Position numbers and translations under genes: made by a program. From Adiantum capillus-veneris (lineage: Eukaryota > Streptophyta > Polypodiopsida > Polypodiales > Pteridaceae), in NCBI GenBank assembly GCA_014529385.2, contig CM043944.1, positions 84,231,384-84,295,383 on the forward strand: 64,000 nucleotides of DNA, given 5' to 3'. Numbering within the stretch: position 1 is the first letter of the stretch; each line of letters opens with the position of its first letter. Below the pieces are notes generated by a model, which searched no databases, was not told the origin of the DNA, and saw nothing but the letters and a program-made list of their open reading frames with translations. Positions 11,170-21,108 of the stretch are shown here, in pieces.

Positions 11170-11553
11170 TGAAATAAAATGATATATTAATGTCTTCTAA
11201 AGGCCATATTGACCATCATGGTGGATCTGATACGAGGTTTGGCTTAAACGAAAGAAAGAAACTAACTAAATAAAAACACGACTAGAGCTGTAAAAGATGG
11301 GTATCAAGAGCGTGAGAGGTACATATAAAAAAGTGGGTCTGCATATCAAAGAAGAGATACAAAATGGTTGATATGTGGTTGATTTGTTCTATGCATGTCA
11401 TAAAATGTACAGCTAATGGACTAGTGCTATCACTGCTATACTCAACTTTAGAAAGCTACCAAGCTAGCGGTGCAAAAGCTATGAAGGATCGAGGAACATG
11501 AGGGTGTGGTGGGGCACACAGGAGAGGTGGAGAGGGTGGAGTGTCATGGGTGA
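11170..11553. repeat. Dispersed repeat, direct copy of 25577-25954
   Basis: The two copies align throughout at roughly 85% by eye. Shared blocks include GGTTTGGCT, GGTATCAAGAGC, AGGTACATATA and GGTGGAGAGGGTGGAGTGTC, where the match ends in both. Each copy is bordered by a GA tract. The left end resembles the 3' border of the nearby LINE (…GACC before a T-rich run), so it may be a 5'-truncated LINE tail read on the minus strand. Confidence 0.65.
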
Positions 11554-11771
11554 GGGTAAGGAGGTTGAGGTGGTTGGTAGGGGTAATGGAGCTGCAATGT
11601 CAGTGGGTGGGGAAGAATGGGAGAAGGGGATGGTAAAGAAGGCAGGGGTGGGGGGTCAAGTCTACATAGCCAAATGTGAGGTAGTCCTGGGTTGATGCAA
11701 TGAAGTAGAGTGCATGTCCGATAGTGGGTGAACCATGTGAGTAGCTACAAACTTTGCGACTATCCAGAAGA

Positions 11772-12000
11772 CACTACAAGAAGCCTTTTGTTGTTTTGAT
11801 GCTTGAAAAATAAGCAAGCAACCCTTAGGCATCATATATGTGATGCTAGAAAATTTTCCATCAAATTTATGAAAGCGCCAATAAGCACATTGCTAAAGCT
11901 ATCGCAAAATGTGTTGCTTAAGCAACACTAGTTTTGAAATTCTCTTAGCAACATCTACAAACTGTCTATAGCCACTTAAGTGATGCGCATTGCAAAAGAA
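11772..12000 (+). mobile_element. Possible CACTA (En/Spm-like) transposon end
   Basis: The sequence CACTACAAGAAG matches the conserved terminus of plant CACTA DNA transposons. It is followed by short self-complementary words (GGCATCATATATGTGATGC, TTGCTTAAGCAA) that could be subterminal repeats. No matching inverted end (CTTCTTGTAGTG) or transposase was found, so only one end can be proposed and the right limit is arbitrary. Confidence 0.35.
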
Positions 12001-12144
12001 ATGCTTGCAACTTCAAAACAAATCTGCAAAGAAATTGTGGGAAGCCATTTGATCCAGCTACTTCTTTGATAGAGCAAGCTAGCAAGGGAGGAGTACAATT
12101 GACAAAGCTAGCAAGGGAAGGTAAGTGCTCTTTCCCATCATCAT

Positions 12145-12211
12145 CCCCCCCCCCCCCCCCCCCCCAAACACACACGCGCACACGCACACACACATACATT
12201 CAAACAAATGT

Positions 12212-12268
<57 letters not shown>

Positions 12269-12330
12269 AACAAACACAAACACAAACATGCAAATACACA
12301 TGTAGAGAGAGAGAAAGAGATAGATAGATT
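12145..12330. repeat. C21 tract, (CA)n and GA-rich microsatellite
   Basis: A run of 21 C (12145-12165) is followed by mixed CA words, a pure CA tract (about 12212-12264) and CATGTAGAGAGAGAGAAAGAG. Several six-frame translations here give only His-Thr or Val-Cys repeats. The LINE 3' end abuts it on the right. Confidence 0.85.
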
Positions 12331-12605
12331 TTATTATCATCCTCTGAGGTCAAATATGACCTATGGGACCAAAGTTACATGTGATGTAGTATGTGTATGG
12401 CTGATGAGTGACTCTCGATGCTCCAAAATTGTGGTGATGAGAGTCGCAATGGAGAGCCCACACTTTGGTTGGGAGAGGAAAGTGTGCAGGTCTAAGTTAT
12501 GGCTGAAAATGTGAGAGAAGCAAGTTCGGATGTGACCAAAAGCTGAGCACTCTCTAGCGTGTGGTACTCAGACTCTCGAACTTGCAATGAGCATAATGTG
12601 CATAG
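12331..12605 (-). other. LINE 3' untranslated region
   Basis: The stretch follows the LINE stop codon and ends in an A-rich stretch (minus strand GATAATAAAATC) before a CT microsatellite. No frame is conserved in it. The exact end is uncertain because the tail passes into simple repeat. Confidence 0.5.
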
Positions 12606-13786
12606 TCAATTACGGTTTCCTCTTTTAGTGAAGAACATGGTTTTGTAGTTGGGGGCAATATGGGTGGTGTAATGTATGAAGCGTGACCCACCGGATTTCT
12701 CCCAAGCCGTAATACATTGGCGTTCTAGAAAAGCTTCGTTCACTTGGGATTCAATTGAAGCATCATGTACCAAGTGTAATGCATCCCATCTCCCAAACCA
12801 CTTCTTTATGTCTTGCATCCATCCCGTGCTCAAGATCTTTCTTTTATGCGTCTTTTGAACATTTTTGCTTGCTTCCCATGCAATTGTAGGAAGTCGATGT
12901 GAGGGATTTTGATGCATCTTTATTATGTACTCCACAACCCTTTCCATGCCCATAACCTCAATTGGAAGACATCCCGACTTAAGAAGTAGGAGCATATATG
13001 GTCTTTGTGTCTTCACTTGGAGAAAGTTTGTGAAAAAACACTTTTGGAAATTCTCAAACTCTTTCCAAGTAGACTTTGAGATGCTCCCACCCCACACTTC
13101 AACTCCATAAAGAAGAACCGATGTCACCAATGCATCAAAAAGATACTTCTTGAGAACCCAACACTTGACGTTTCCCGCCTTACACATGTTCTCAAATGCA
13201 TAATATGCTCTCTTTACCGCTTCCAAATGACACATAGCACATTCATGCCACTTGTGATTGGAGGGAACCTCAAGGCCAAGGTACTTAAAGCTCTCAACAA
13301 CTCCAAGTGTCTCATTGTTGTACACAATGCATGGCTTCTCCTTATGGTTGGTTTTCACAAGCATAACCTTTGTCTTGGATTCATTCACAATCAGCCCACT
13401 ATGCAAGAAAAGTTTCTCAAGGACAACCATAAGCTTTTGTGCATCTTCTAAAGTGTGTGCTAGAAGCACTACATCATCCGCATACAACAAAATCACAATT
13501 ACCGCATTGCAAATAGTGACCTCTTCAATGCCTCCTTCTTGCATAAAGTCAAGTACCATTTGATTCAATTGGTCGATGCATAGGCAAAACAGAGTTGGTG
13601 ACAACGGACATCCTAGTTTAACCCCAATAGTGATTACAAAAATTTCTGAAATTTCTCTTCCCATGCGCAATTGACAAATCACCTTCTCATAGATTCAAGA
13701 AACTGCAAGCATAAACTCACTTGGCACTTGGAGTTCTTCCATCCTTCTCCACAAATTGTTACGTGGAATCATATCAAATGCTTTCT
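12606..13786 (-). pseudogene. LINE reverse transcriptase, C-terminal half
   Basis: The open part 12606-13682 (about 358 residues) carries the RT palm motifs GCPLSPTLFCLCID and the catalytic YADDVVLL box. NESKTKVM and FKYLGLEV follow, and then the LINE C-terminal region. The 104 bases upstream (AFDM...NNLWRRMEEL) are in the same domain but contain a stop. The enzyme would prime cDNA at nicked DNA. The sequence continues beyond CH2 at 22704. Confidence 0.88.
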
Positions 13787-13791
13787 TAAAG
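13787..13791. other. Target-site duplication of CH2, left copy
   Basis: TAAAG directly precedes the TG of the 5' LTR and is repeated at 22699-22703 directly after the CA of the 3' LTR. Five bases is the usual length for Ty3/gypsy elements. Confidence 0.92.
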
Positions 13792-15383
13792 TGTCATAAT
13801 AATCAATATCTAATTCTCCTAAATGATTTTCTCATATTAAACTGATCATTTAATGTGGGGAAGTGCCAAGGGAGAAAAAGCTAGAATATTGGTTAAGTTA
13901 GCAGACCGGCCACAGTAGGGATCCAAAGGAGGGAAAATAGGGATCCAAAGGGGGGGCCATCTGCAAAAGAGCCATGTGAAACAATGGGCCAAAAAGACCC
14001 TAAGGTTCAGCCCATTAAGACTTCCAAAATGCTAAGGTTCCAAAATTCAAAGGTTGTGTCCAAAGGTCAACCCTAGGGAAAATTGGATGCTTTGTGTGTG
14101 CCCTAAAAGTCTTTCTACATCCCTACATAGGAGGGGGCGAGCCCCAAAGCTAGGGGATGAGAGAGAAAGCCACACACACACACACACAGGCTCCCTTTAC
14201 ACAAAGGGAATGAGGGACACATGTCAGCTCCCTAGGCCAGATGCCCACAAGGTGTGCCCAATTCCTATTGGAAGACCCTTGAAGTGGACCAATGAGAATT
14301 AAGCTAGATTAAATCTAGTTTAATTAACTTAAAAACATTTAATAAAAGAAACCAATGAGAATTAAGTCTCCTAGAAGACTATTGGGCAGTCTCCCAAGGG
14401 GTCCAATGAGCATTCAGGAGCCCCATGGCTTGCCTGATTCCTATTGGCCAGGAGGCAAAGGGGTCCAATGAGAGTTTAGTTTAATTATTTAATTACCTAA
14501 AGCTCTCACAAAAGGGGAAAGGGGGACACATGTCTAAAGGCTATCACTTATGCTGCTTAATTCCTATTGGCTTGACCTGGGGAGGTCCAATGAGGCAAAG
14601 GCCAGACTTATTTAGCAGCTAGGGCTCGCCCAAGAGAGAGGGGGGGCTGATTTTTGCTTGGCATTGACACACACACTCTCACACTTGACCATGTGTGAAG
14701 GGAAAATACTCTATCTCCTCCCAAGCTTTAATGGAGAGCTCATCACCTACTCCAAGCTTGTGAGATAGAAGCCTACATCAACACTCTCTTGGCATGTGGA
14801 TGCAAATCCAACCAAGAGCCAAGCTTCAATGCATGCTCATCTTCTCTACCAAGCTAATTACTAAGCTAAGCTATGCTAATATGAGTGATTATGTGAGGAG
14901 ATGTACTTCTTTCTCGTAAGTTACTTCTTTTTCCTCTCAATCTACTCTCATACCCTGCTAGCTCTCACCATCTTCGAAGGTGTGTGAGGTCTTGGGTCTG
15001 AGAACGGGGATAATTCAAGTTGTGTTTGATTAAGTGTTTTGCTTGGTGTATGAAGCTTCCATCTTCATTGCACTAGCTAGTATTGAAGGAACACAAAGAA
15101 TTGTATTGTACAATGTCTCTCTTGATGGGAGAAACCATAATACAAAGCCTTTTGGAGGGGGGACCGGCTCCATGCAAATCCGGTCCTCAACTGTTGTCAA
15201 TAGCTTAATTGCTCTCTCTTTTGAAAGTATTGTCGATGCTATCTAACTAGGTGTTATGCCCTTTGTTGCTCTCTCCACCCAAGCACTCTTGTAATTCTCA
15301 TTAGGAATCAACTCTAATGAAATGCTCACTATGTTCATGCTAATTTCCGCTACACATAAGATTTTAGGCCATTAAATGTTACA
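13792..15383 (+). repeat. 5' LTR of CH2
   Basis: It starts TGTCATAATAATC and ends GTTACA. It contains a short CA tract (14171-14188) and several scattered CCAATGAG and CCTATTGG words in opposite orientations. A possible TATA-like TTATTTAG lies near 14607, but no strong box is seen. A 70-residue open frame at 15034-15246 lies inside and recurs in the 3' LTR. It has no recognised product. Confidence 0.95.
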
Positions 15384-15384
15384 T

Positions 15385-15396
15385 TGGTATCAGAGC
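15385..15396 (+). other. Primer-binding site of CH2 (initiator tRNA-Met)
   Basis: TGGTATCAGAGC, the complement of the 3' end of plant initiator tRNA-Met, begins one base after the LTR. A leader of about 400 bases without a useful frame follows to the gag start at 15801. Confidence 0.93.
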
Positions 15397-15800
15397 TCAA
15401 GGTTTCTCTTTTCTTGCTCAAGAAGGGAGGTCCTCAAGCTAGCTACAAATGGTTGGTATTATTAATTGCCTGTGAATAAGTAGAATAGGGATTTTTCAGC
15501 CTTGCAGTGCGCCTGCCTTTGTGCAGTTAACGGGGCATCACCGTCGAGAGCTATGGTCTTAATAGTGGAGTCCTACGGGGCTTGCCTACGGCTTAACCAC
15601 TATTGAGCTATTAGAAGCTTGACAGGAGCGGGTGCTGTTTTGGTGTCGAAAGACCCTCTCTTCTATTCCTTGCAATTAATGGTATTCGAGCCGCGGGTAC
15701 AGTAGCTTGAGTGCTTTTTCTAAAGGGGTAAAGAGGAGTAGCAACTAGGGCTTGAAGTGCCAAAGTACACCTAAAAAGTTTACACCTAAAAGTTGTTAGA

Positions 15801-18800
15801 ATGGCTGACAATATTAAAGAGAGTGAAATTAATGTTGATAACTTTGATTTTGCTCATGAGCAAGCTACTAATGATGCTTCAATGCTTGTTAATTATCTTG
15901 TTTCTAGGCTTCAACAAGCCATGGGCAATCCATCTCTCCAAAGTGAAGTGCAACGGCAGCTCCGTGCTCACGGGATTCTCCAAGCTCATCACCATGACGA
16001 GAGAACACCTAGGAAGCCTCCTTGTGAGACTACCAAAAGAGGTCTCTCTCCGATTCGGGAAGAAGAAGAGAATCCATATGAAGGGCTCAAGAACTTACTT
16101 CTTGATGATGCATCTCCTTCCCAAAGGAGAACTCAAGAGCCTCCACCGAAGGAACGAGAAAGAAGCGAGTCTCCTGCCACCTCGGCGGAGATGGCTCCAC
16201 GAAGACGGCGGGCTAAACGCTCTCCATCACCACCAAAGCGGAGAAGACCATCACACTCTTCTCCACGCCATAATTCAAAGAGGGATGATAAAAAGCAAGA
16301 GAAGAAAAAGGCGAGAAAGAGGACACCCTCTTCTCCATCTTCTTCATCCTCTTCCTCTTATGAAAGCTATGGTGAAGACGACAAAGATCAAGACAAGAAA
16401 AAGGCGAGAAAGAGGTCACCCTCTTCTCCACCTTCTTCAAATTCTTCATCTTCTGAAGAAAGTGATGGTGCAACTTTTGAACCATCAAAAAGAAGAGGCC
16501 ATAGGAAATCCTATGCCGCATGGAAGAGGTCGTCCAAGCTGAAGAAATTCAAAGAGGGAGGGAAGAGCATCTCTTTCCTTACCTATGATGGCACCTTCGG
16601 TGCTACAGACAAAGTTTTGGCCTTTATCCAGCAATTCGATGCGGCGTTTGGAGATGAGGGCTTCACGGAGTCCTCTAAGCTACGCCATGTAGCTATGCAC
16701 TTTCAAAAGTCCGCCAGACAATGGTGGTCTAGCCTACGAGCCAACGGTGAAGCTCCACGAACATGGAAGGCTTTAAGAGCTTCCATTATGAAGCAGTTTT
16801 TGGCCACCGATGCCAAAGACAAAGTACTCACCGAATGGCGAAGCTTAAAGCTCTCTCCCAATGAATCCATCCACAAATATGTAGACAAGTTTTGGGACCT
16901 ACAACTCAAAGCCACTGTCTTCAAAAAGTTGGATTTTGGAGAGCAAAAGCAACAATTTTGTGCGGGCTTAACCAAAGAAATGGCGGAGTATGTCAACTCC
17001 CAAAGGCCACGTACCATATCGGCGGTAATACACCATACTATGGTGGCCTCGCGAATCAATTTCCAAACGGGGGGTAAAAGAAATAATAAGCCCCCGGAAA
17101 ACAAGGGTTCCAATGAGCCTAAGGGGAAGGACAATGTCCAAAAGTCTCCTAAGGGCAATTCCAACAAAGCTAAAGAGAAGGGAGTTTACAAAGGAAAGAA
17201 TAAACTCTCTCCTGAAGAGCTTGAGCGTTATCGTAAAGATAACCGGTGTTTCAAGTGCGGCGAACAAGGGCATGCGTACCGCGCTTGTCCCCAAAAGAAC
17301 AACCGCCAAGATCCTCCTAGAGCTTCTTTGGTTGAAATCCAAGAGGAGGAGATTCACCAAACTCACCACAAAGGATCTCCTCTATGCCATGCTTGGGGAA
17401 AGGTAAGAGAACATGATGCTTTTATTCTCTTTGACCCTGGTTCTACTCACAATTTTATATCTATGGAGTTAGCCACCAAGCTAGGCATACAATCCTACGA
17501 GATGGGAGATATCCTACCCGCAGACAGTGCCTTCAAGGGGCAAGAAGCTTCAGTCACTCCCTTAATCGGGAAATTGAGGCTTCATGTCCAAGGCTATGTG
17601 GACAAAGAGGACTTCTTTATCTCTCCTCTCAAGCATGAGGATGTAATCCTAGGGGCACCATGGTTTGACCGCCTGGCTGCCCATGTTAAATTTCCTGAAA
17701 GGAGAATCTCCTTTAAGTTCAGGGAAAAGGACATGTATATAGATGCTAGGGAGATGGGTAACACCATCCCCATTGTACATACACCAGCTTTCAACAAGTC
17801 AATAAAGAGCTCTATTTCCGTGTACATGATTTTTGTTAAAGATTCTCAAAATGAACCTAATGCTTTAACAAAAGAAAATAAAAGCAACCAAAAGGAATTA
17901 GAGTTATCCAATTTTCTCAAGGGGTTTCAAGATGTTTTTATTGACGACATCCCTTGTGAGCTACCTCCTAAACGAGGTAATGACGACCATGCAATTGAAC
18001 TTCTTCCAGGAAGTTCACCGCCTAACAAACCTCCTTATAGAGTTTCTCAAGCTCAACAAGAGGAGATTATGCGGCAAGTGCATGACTTAGTTGAGAAGGG
18101 CATGGTTAGGCCTAGCTCATCTCCATTTTGCTCACCTGTGCTATTAGTGCAAAAGAAAGACGGCACATATCGTATGTGTGTTGACTATAGAGCACTAAAT
18201 AGGATCACTATCAAGAATAGGTTTCCCGTTCCACGGGTAGAAGACCTATTTGATAAGCTACAAGGATCGACCTACTTCAGTAGGATTGACCTAAAAAGTG
18301 GCTACCATCAAATAAGGATAGTTGATCAAGACATTGTAAAGACCGCATTTCGTACTACATTTGGTCTTTACGAATACATTGTCATGCCTTTTGGCTTGAC
18401 TAATGCACCAGCCACATTCAACCGCTTGATGGAGAAGCTGTTCAGGCCTCATCGAACCTTCACTGGAGTGTTCTTTGATGATATTATCATCTACTCTAAT
18501 TCATTGGAGGAACACAAGCAACACCTCCAGGTAATATTTCAAGTTTTAAGAGAGAATAAACTTTATGTTAATCGAAAGAAAAGTGAATTTTTCTTGCAAG
18601 AGATTCAATATTTAGGTCACATTATCTCTCGAGATGGAATCCAAATGGATCCATCCAAGTTAGAGGTAATAAAAGGATGGCCTAAACCAAGGAATCTTCA
18701 TGAACTAAGAAGCTTTATAGGTATGTGTGCATACTATAGACGCTTCATAGAAAAGTTCTCACAAATTGCGGGACCATTACATGACCTAACAAAGAAAAAT

Positions 18801-20750
18801 GTTAGGTATACGTGGTCTGCTAAGGAGAACAATGCTTTCGAAAAGCTTAAAGAAAAGCTTATCTCTCAACCTGTGCTTACACTACCGGATCTCTCAAAAC
18901 CATTTGAGGTCCAATGTGATGCTTGTGGTGATTGCCTTGGGGCTGTTCTGCTCCAAGAAGGGCACGCCATAGGCTATGAGAGTCGAAGGCTCGACCCTGT
19001 TGAGCAAGCTCTAGGCATATACGAAAAAGAACTCCTTGCAATTCTACATGCCTTAGACTCATGGAAGCACTATTTATTGGGGACTCCTTTCATTCTGCGA
19101 ACGGATCACCAAAGTCTTAAGTACTTCATGACGCAGACCAAGCTCTCCGACAAACAAATGAGGTGGGCAAATTTCCTTTCGCAATTTCATTTTCATATTG
19201 CTCACATTGCTGGCAAGCATAATCAAGTAGCCGATGCACTCTCAAGACGACCGAGAGTGAATACGGTTTCCATAGCAACTCACAATGATCTATCTTTAAT
19301 GATAGATGAGTATGCTATTGATCCCGATTTTAGAGATGTGATTTCAGCCCTTGCATTAGGGAAGAAAGAAGAACCATTTACTTTACAAGATGGTTATCTT
19401 CTCTATGGCAATAGACTATGCGTTACTAACTCACTACGTGAGAAAGTAATGTATGAATCTCATGCTCCCCCATATGCGGGGCATAGAGGGATTCAGTCTA
19501 CCCTAAAGGGAATTGAAACATATTTCTATTGGCCTACCATGAAAGTGAACATACATGAGTATGTTTCCAAATGTGTGGTATGTCAAAAGACAAAATTTGA
19601 TAGAGGGAAGCAACTTGGATTGCTTCAACCCTTGCCAATCCCTAATTCACCGTGGGAGAGCATATCCATGGATTTTATCTTTGGATTGCCTAAGTCTATC
19701 CATGGGAATACGGGAATATGGACGATAGTAGACAGGTTCAGTAAACAAGCTCATTTTATACCTGTCAAAAAGACTATCAAAGCCCATCAAATGGCAACCC
19801 TCTTCATTTCACAAATTTTCAAGTACCATGGCTTGCCAATGTCCATAGTGTCGGATAGAGATCCTAGAATGACCAGTAATTTCTGGAAGGGTCTCTTTGA
19901 GAATTTAGGAACAAGGCTAAACTTCTCTTCGGCCTATCATCCACAAACTGATGGCCAAAGTGAAATAGCTAACCTAACTATTCTCGATCTACTAAAAGCC
20001 TATGTAACGGAAGTAGATCAAAGATCCCAATGGGAGAAGTACTTACCCTTAGTAGAGTATGCTTACAATAACACTGTACATACTTCTACAGGAAAAGCAC
20101 CTTTCGAGGTAATTGAGGGAAGATCAAAAAGACCCTTGCTACTTAAGGTACATGGGAAGATCTTCGCTGCAGATGAGTATAGCCGAGACCTACAAGAATC
20201 TTTCCAAAAGATTAAGGATGCTATCTCTATCTCACAGCAAAGGCAAAAGGCTGCTGCTGACAAGCACAGAAGAGCCCAAGCCTTTAAAGAAAACGATTGG
20301 GTCTTGTTAAAGTTTCCCAAGGCTCGATTAAGGCACACGACGGGCAAGAATCCTACGGGCCACCAAAAATACTATGCTAAACTAGCAAAAAGGTACTATG
20401 GTCCCTTCCAGATTCTTAGGCCAATCAATGAGATGGCCTATCAACTTAAGTTGCCCAATCATTGGCTCATACACAATGCTTTTCACGTGAGCCTCTTAAA
20501 GCCTTATAAAGGAGAGCCACCTCAAGAACCAACTATTGAAGACCCACCGGAGATCGAGGACCACGAGGAGGTGCTGCATCCCGAGTCCATTCTCCGACAT
20601 GAAGACAAGGTATTAAGAGGCGGTAAGACTATCAGACGATATCTTATTAAGTTTAAGAATTATCCTTTTGAAGATGCTAGATGGATGCAAGGCATACAAT
20701 TAAAGGATAACCTAAACCTTGTCAATGCTTACAATGTTTCCCAAGAGTAA
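15801..20750 (+). CDS. CH2 gag-pol polyprotein, intact
   Basis: This is a single frame of 1,649 codons with no stop or shift between gag and pol. The ATG at 15801 is chosen because it is the first in frame and has a good context (A at -3, G at +4). Domains in order: a basic, serine-rich N-terminus with two KKKARKR(T/S)PSS repeats (about residues 100-240); capsid (about 250-420); CCHC knuckle CFKCGEQGHAYRAC (about 483-496); protease with FDPGSTHNF (Asp about 545); RT with VDYRALNR and catalytic FFDD (about 891); RNase H with CDACGD and TDHQS (about 1035-1150); integrase with an HHCC finger (about 1220-1264) and the DDE residues in MDF, SDRD and GQSE; GPF module; and a divergent C-terminal chromodomain (about 1590-1640, RRYLIKFKNYP). 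All catalytic residues inspected are present. It would form capsids, copy the RNA and integrate cDNA. Confidence 0.96.
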   Translation: MADNIKESEINVDNFDFAHEQATNDASMLVNYLVSRLQQAMGNPSLQSEVQRQLRAHGILQAHHHDERTPRKPPCETTKRGLSPIREEEENPYEGLKNLLLDDASPSQRRTQEPPPKERERSESPATSAEMAPRRRRAKRSPSPPKRRRPSHSSPRHNSKRDDKKQEKKKARKRTPSSPSSSSSSSYESYGEDDKDQDKKKARKRSPSSPPSSNSSSSEESDGATFEPSKRRGHRKSYAAWKRSSKLKKFKEGGKSISFLTYDGTFGATDKVLAFIQQFDAAFGDEGFTESSKLRHVAMHFQKSARQWWSSLRANGEAPRTWKALRASIMKQFLATDAKDKVLTEWRSLKLSPNESIHKYVDKFWDLQLKATVFKKLDFGEQKQQFCAGLTKEMAEYVNSQRPRTISAVIHHTMVASRINFQTGGKRNNKPPENKGSNEPKGKDNVQKSPKGNSNKAKEKGVYKGKNKLSPEELERYRKDNRCFKCGEQGHAYRACPQKNNRQDPPRASLVEIQEEEIHQTHHKGSPLCHAWGKVREHDAFILFDPGSTHNFISMELATKLGIQSYEMGDILPADSAFKGQEASVTPLIGKLRLHVQGYVDKEDFFISPLKHEDVILGAPWFDRLAAHVKFPERRISFKFREKDMYIDAREMGNTIPIVHTPAFNKSIKSSISVYMIFVKDSQNEPNALTKENKSNQKELELSNFLKGFQDVFIDDIPCELPPKRGNDDHAIELLPGSSPPNKPPYRVSQAQQEEIMRQVHDLVEKGMVRPSSSPFCSPVLLVQKKDGTYRMCVDYRALNRITIKNRFPVPRVEDLFDKLQGSTYFSRIDLKSGYHQIRIVDQDIVKTAFRTTFGLYEYIVMPFGLTNAPATFNRLMEKLFRPHRTFTGVFFDDIIIYSNSLEEHKQHLQVIFQVLRENKLYVNRKKSEFFLQEIQYLGHIISRDGIQMDPSKLEVIKGWPKPRNLHELRSFIGMCAYYRRFIEKFSQIAGPLHDLTKKNVRYTWSAKENNAFEKLKEKLISQPVLTLPDLSKPFEVQCDACGDCLGAVLLQEGHAIGYESRRLDPVEQALGIYEKELLAILHALDSWKHYLLGTPFILRTDHQSLKYFMTQTKLSDKQMRWANFLSQFHFHIAHIAGKHNQVADALSRRPRVNTVSIATHNDLSLMIDEYAIDPDFRDVISALALGKKEEPFTLQDGYLLYGNRLCVTNSLREKVMYESHAPPYAGHRGIQSTLKGIETYFYWPTMKVNIHEYVSKCVVCQKTKFDRGKQLGLLQPLPIPNSPWESISMDFIFGLPKSIHGNTGIWTIVDRFSKQAHFIPVKKTIKAHQMATLFISQIFKYHGLPMSIVSDRDPRMTSNFWKGLFENLGTRLNFSSAYHPQTDGQSEIANLTILDLLKAYVTEVDQRSQWEKYLPLVEYAYNNTVHTSTGKAPFEVIEGRSKRPLLLKVHGKIFAADEYSRDLQESFQKIKDAISISQQRQKAAADKHRRAQAFKENDWVLLKFPKARLRHTTGKNPTGHQKYYAKLAKRYYGPFQILRPINEMAYQLKLPNHWLIHNAFHVSLLKPYKGEPPQEPTIEDPPEIEDHEEVLHPESILRHEDKVLRGGKTIRRYLIKFKNYPFEDARWMQGIQLKDNLNLVNAYNVSQE

Positions 20751-21108
20751 GCAAATGTACAAAATGATAAAAATGAACAAAAATTTTTGTCTTATAAGAC
20801 TCTCTTTTTCTTTATTTGTGCACAAAAATGAAGTAGTATGCATGCTTAGATCAAGTTTGTGGGGACGACGTCTCCCAAACACCAAAGTAGAACTTGTCAC
20901 TCTACTATGGAACACTGATAGGACTAATGTGCAGACATGCTTGCGGCAGCCTCAGGCTCTCAAGTGCCAAATGGACTAGTCATCCATTATGGAATGATGT
21001 CGTAGGGTAACATAGGGATCCTCTACCCGCTAAGAAAAGGACTCATGCATATGCTTTATCTTCTCTACACCATAGTCGAGGACGACTATGATTTCAAGAG
21101 AGAGGTAA
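20751..21108 (+). other. CH2 3' non-coding region with polypurine tract
   Basis: Between the gag-pol stop and the 3' LTR there is no gene. The last bases, AAGAGAGAGGTAA, are the likely polypurine tract that primes plus-strand DNA. The same block is found in reverse orientation at 54080-54095 next to the CH4 LTR. Confidence 0.85.

Noticed and set aside
12066-12353. Several overlapping frames on both strands rich in His-Thr or Val-Cys
   Set aside because: They are products of the CA tract and the C21 run, not genes.
15034-15246. 70-residue frame present in both CH2 LTRs (also 22349-22561)
   Set aside because: It is duplicated only because the LTRs are duplicated. It lacks a domain, and the CH4 LTR does not keep it open.
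15793-16542. 249-residue frame overlapping CH2 gag
   Set aside because: It is a shadow of the Arg/Ser-rich gag N-terminus in another frame, with no start context and no known domain.
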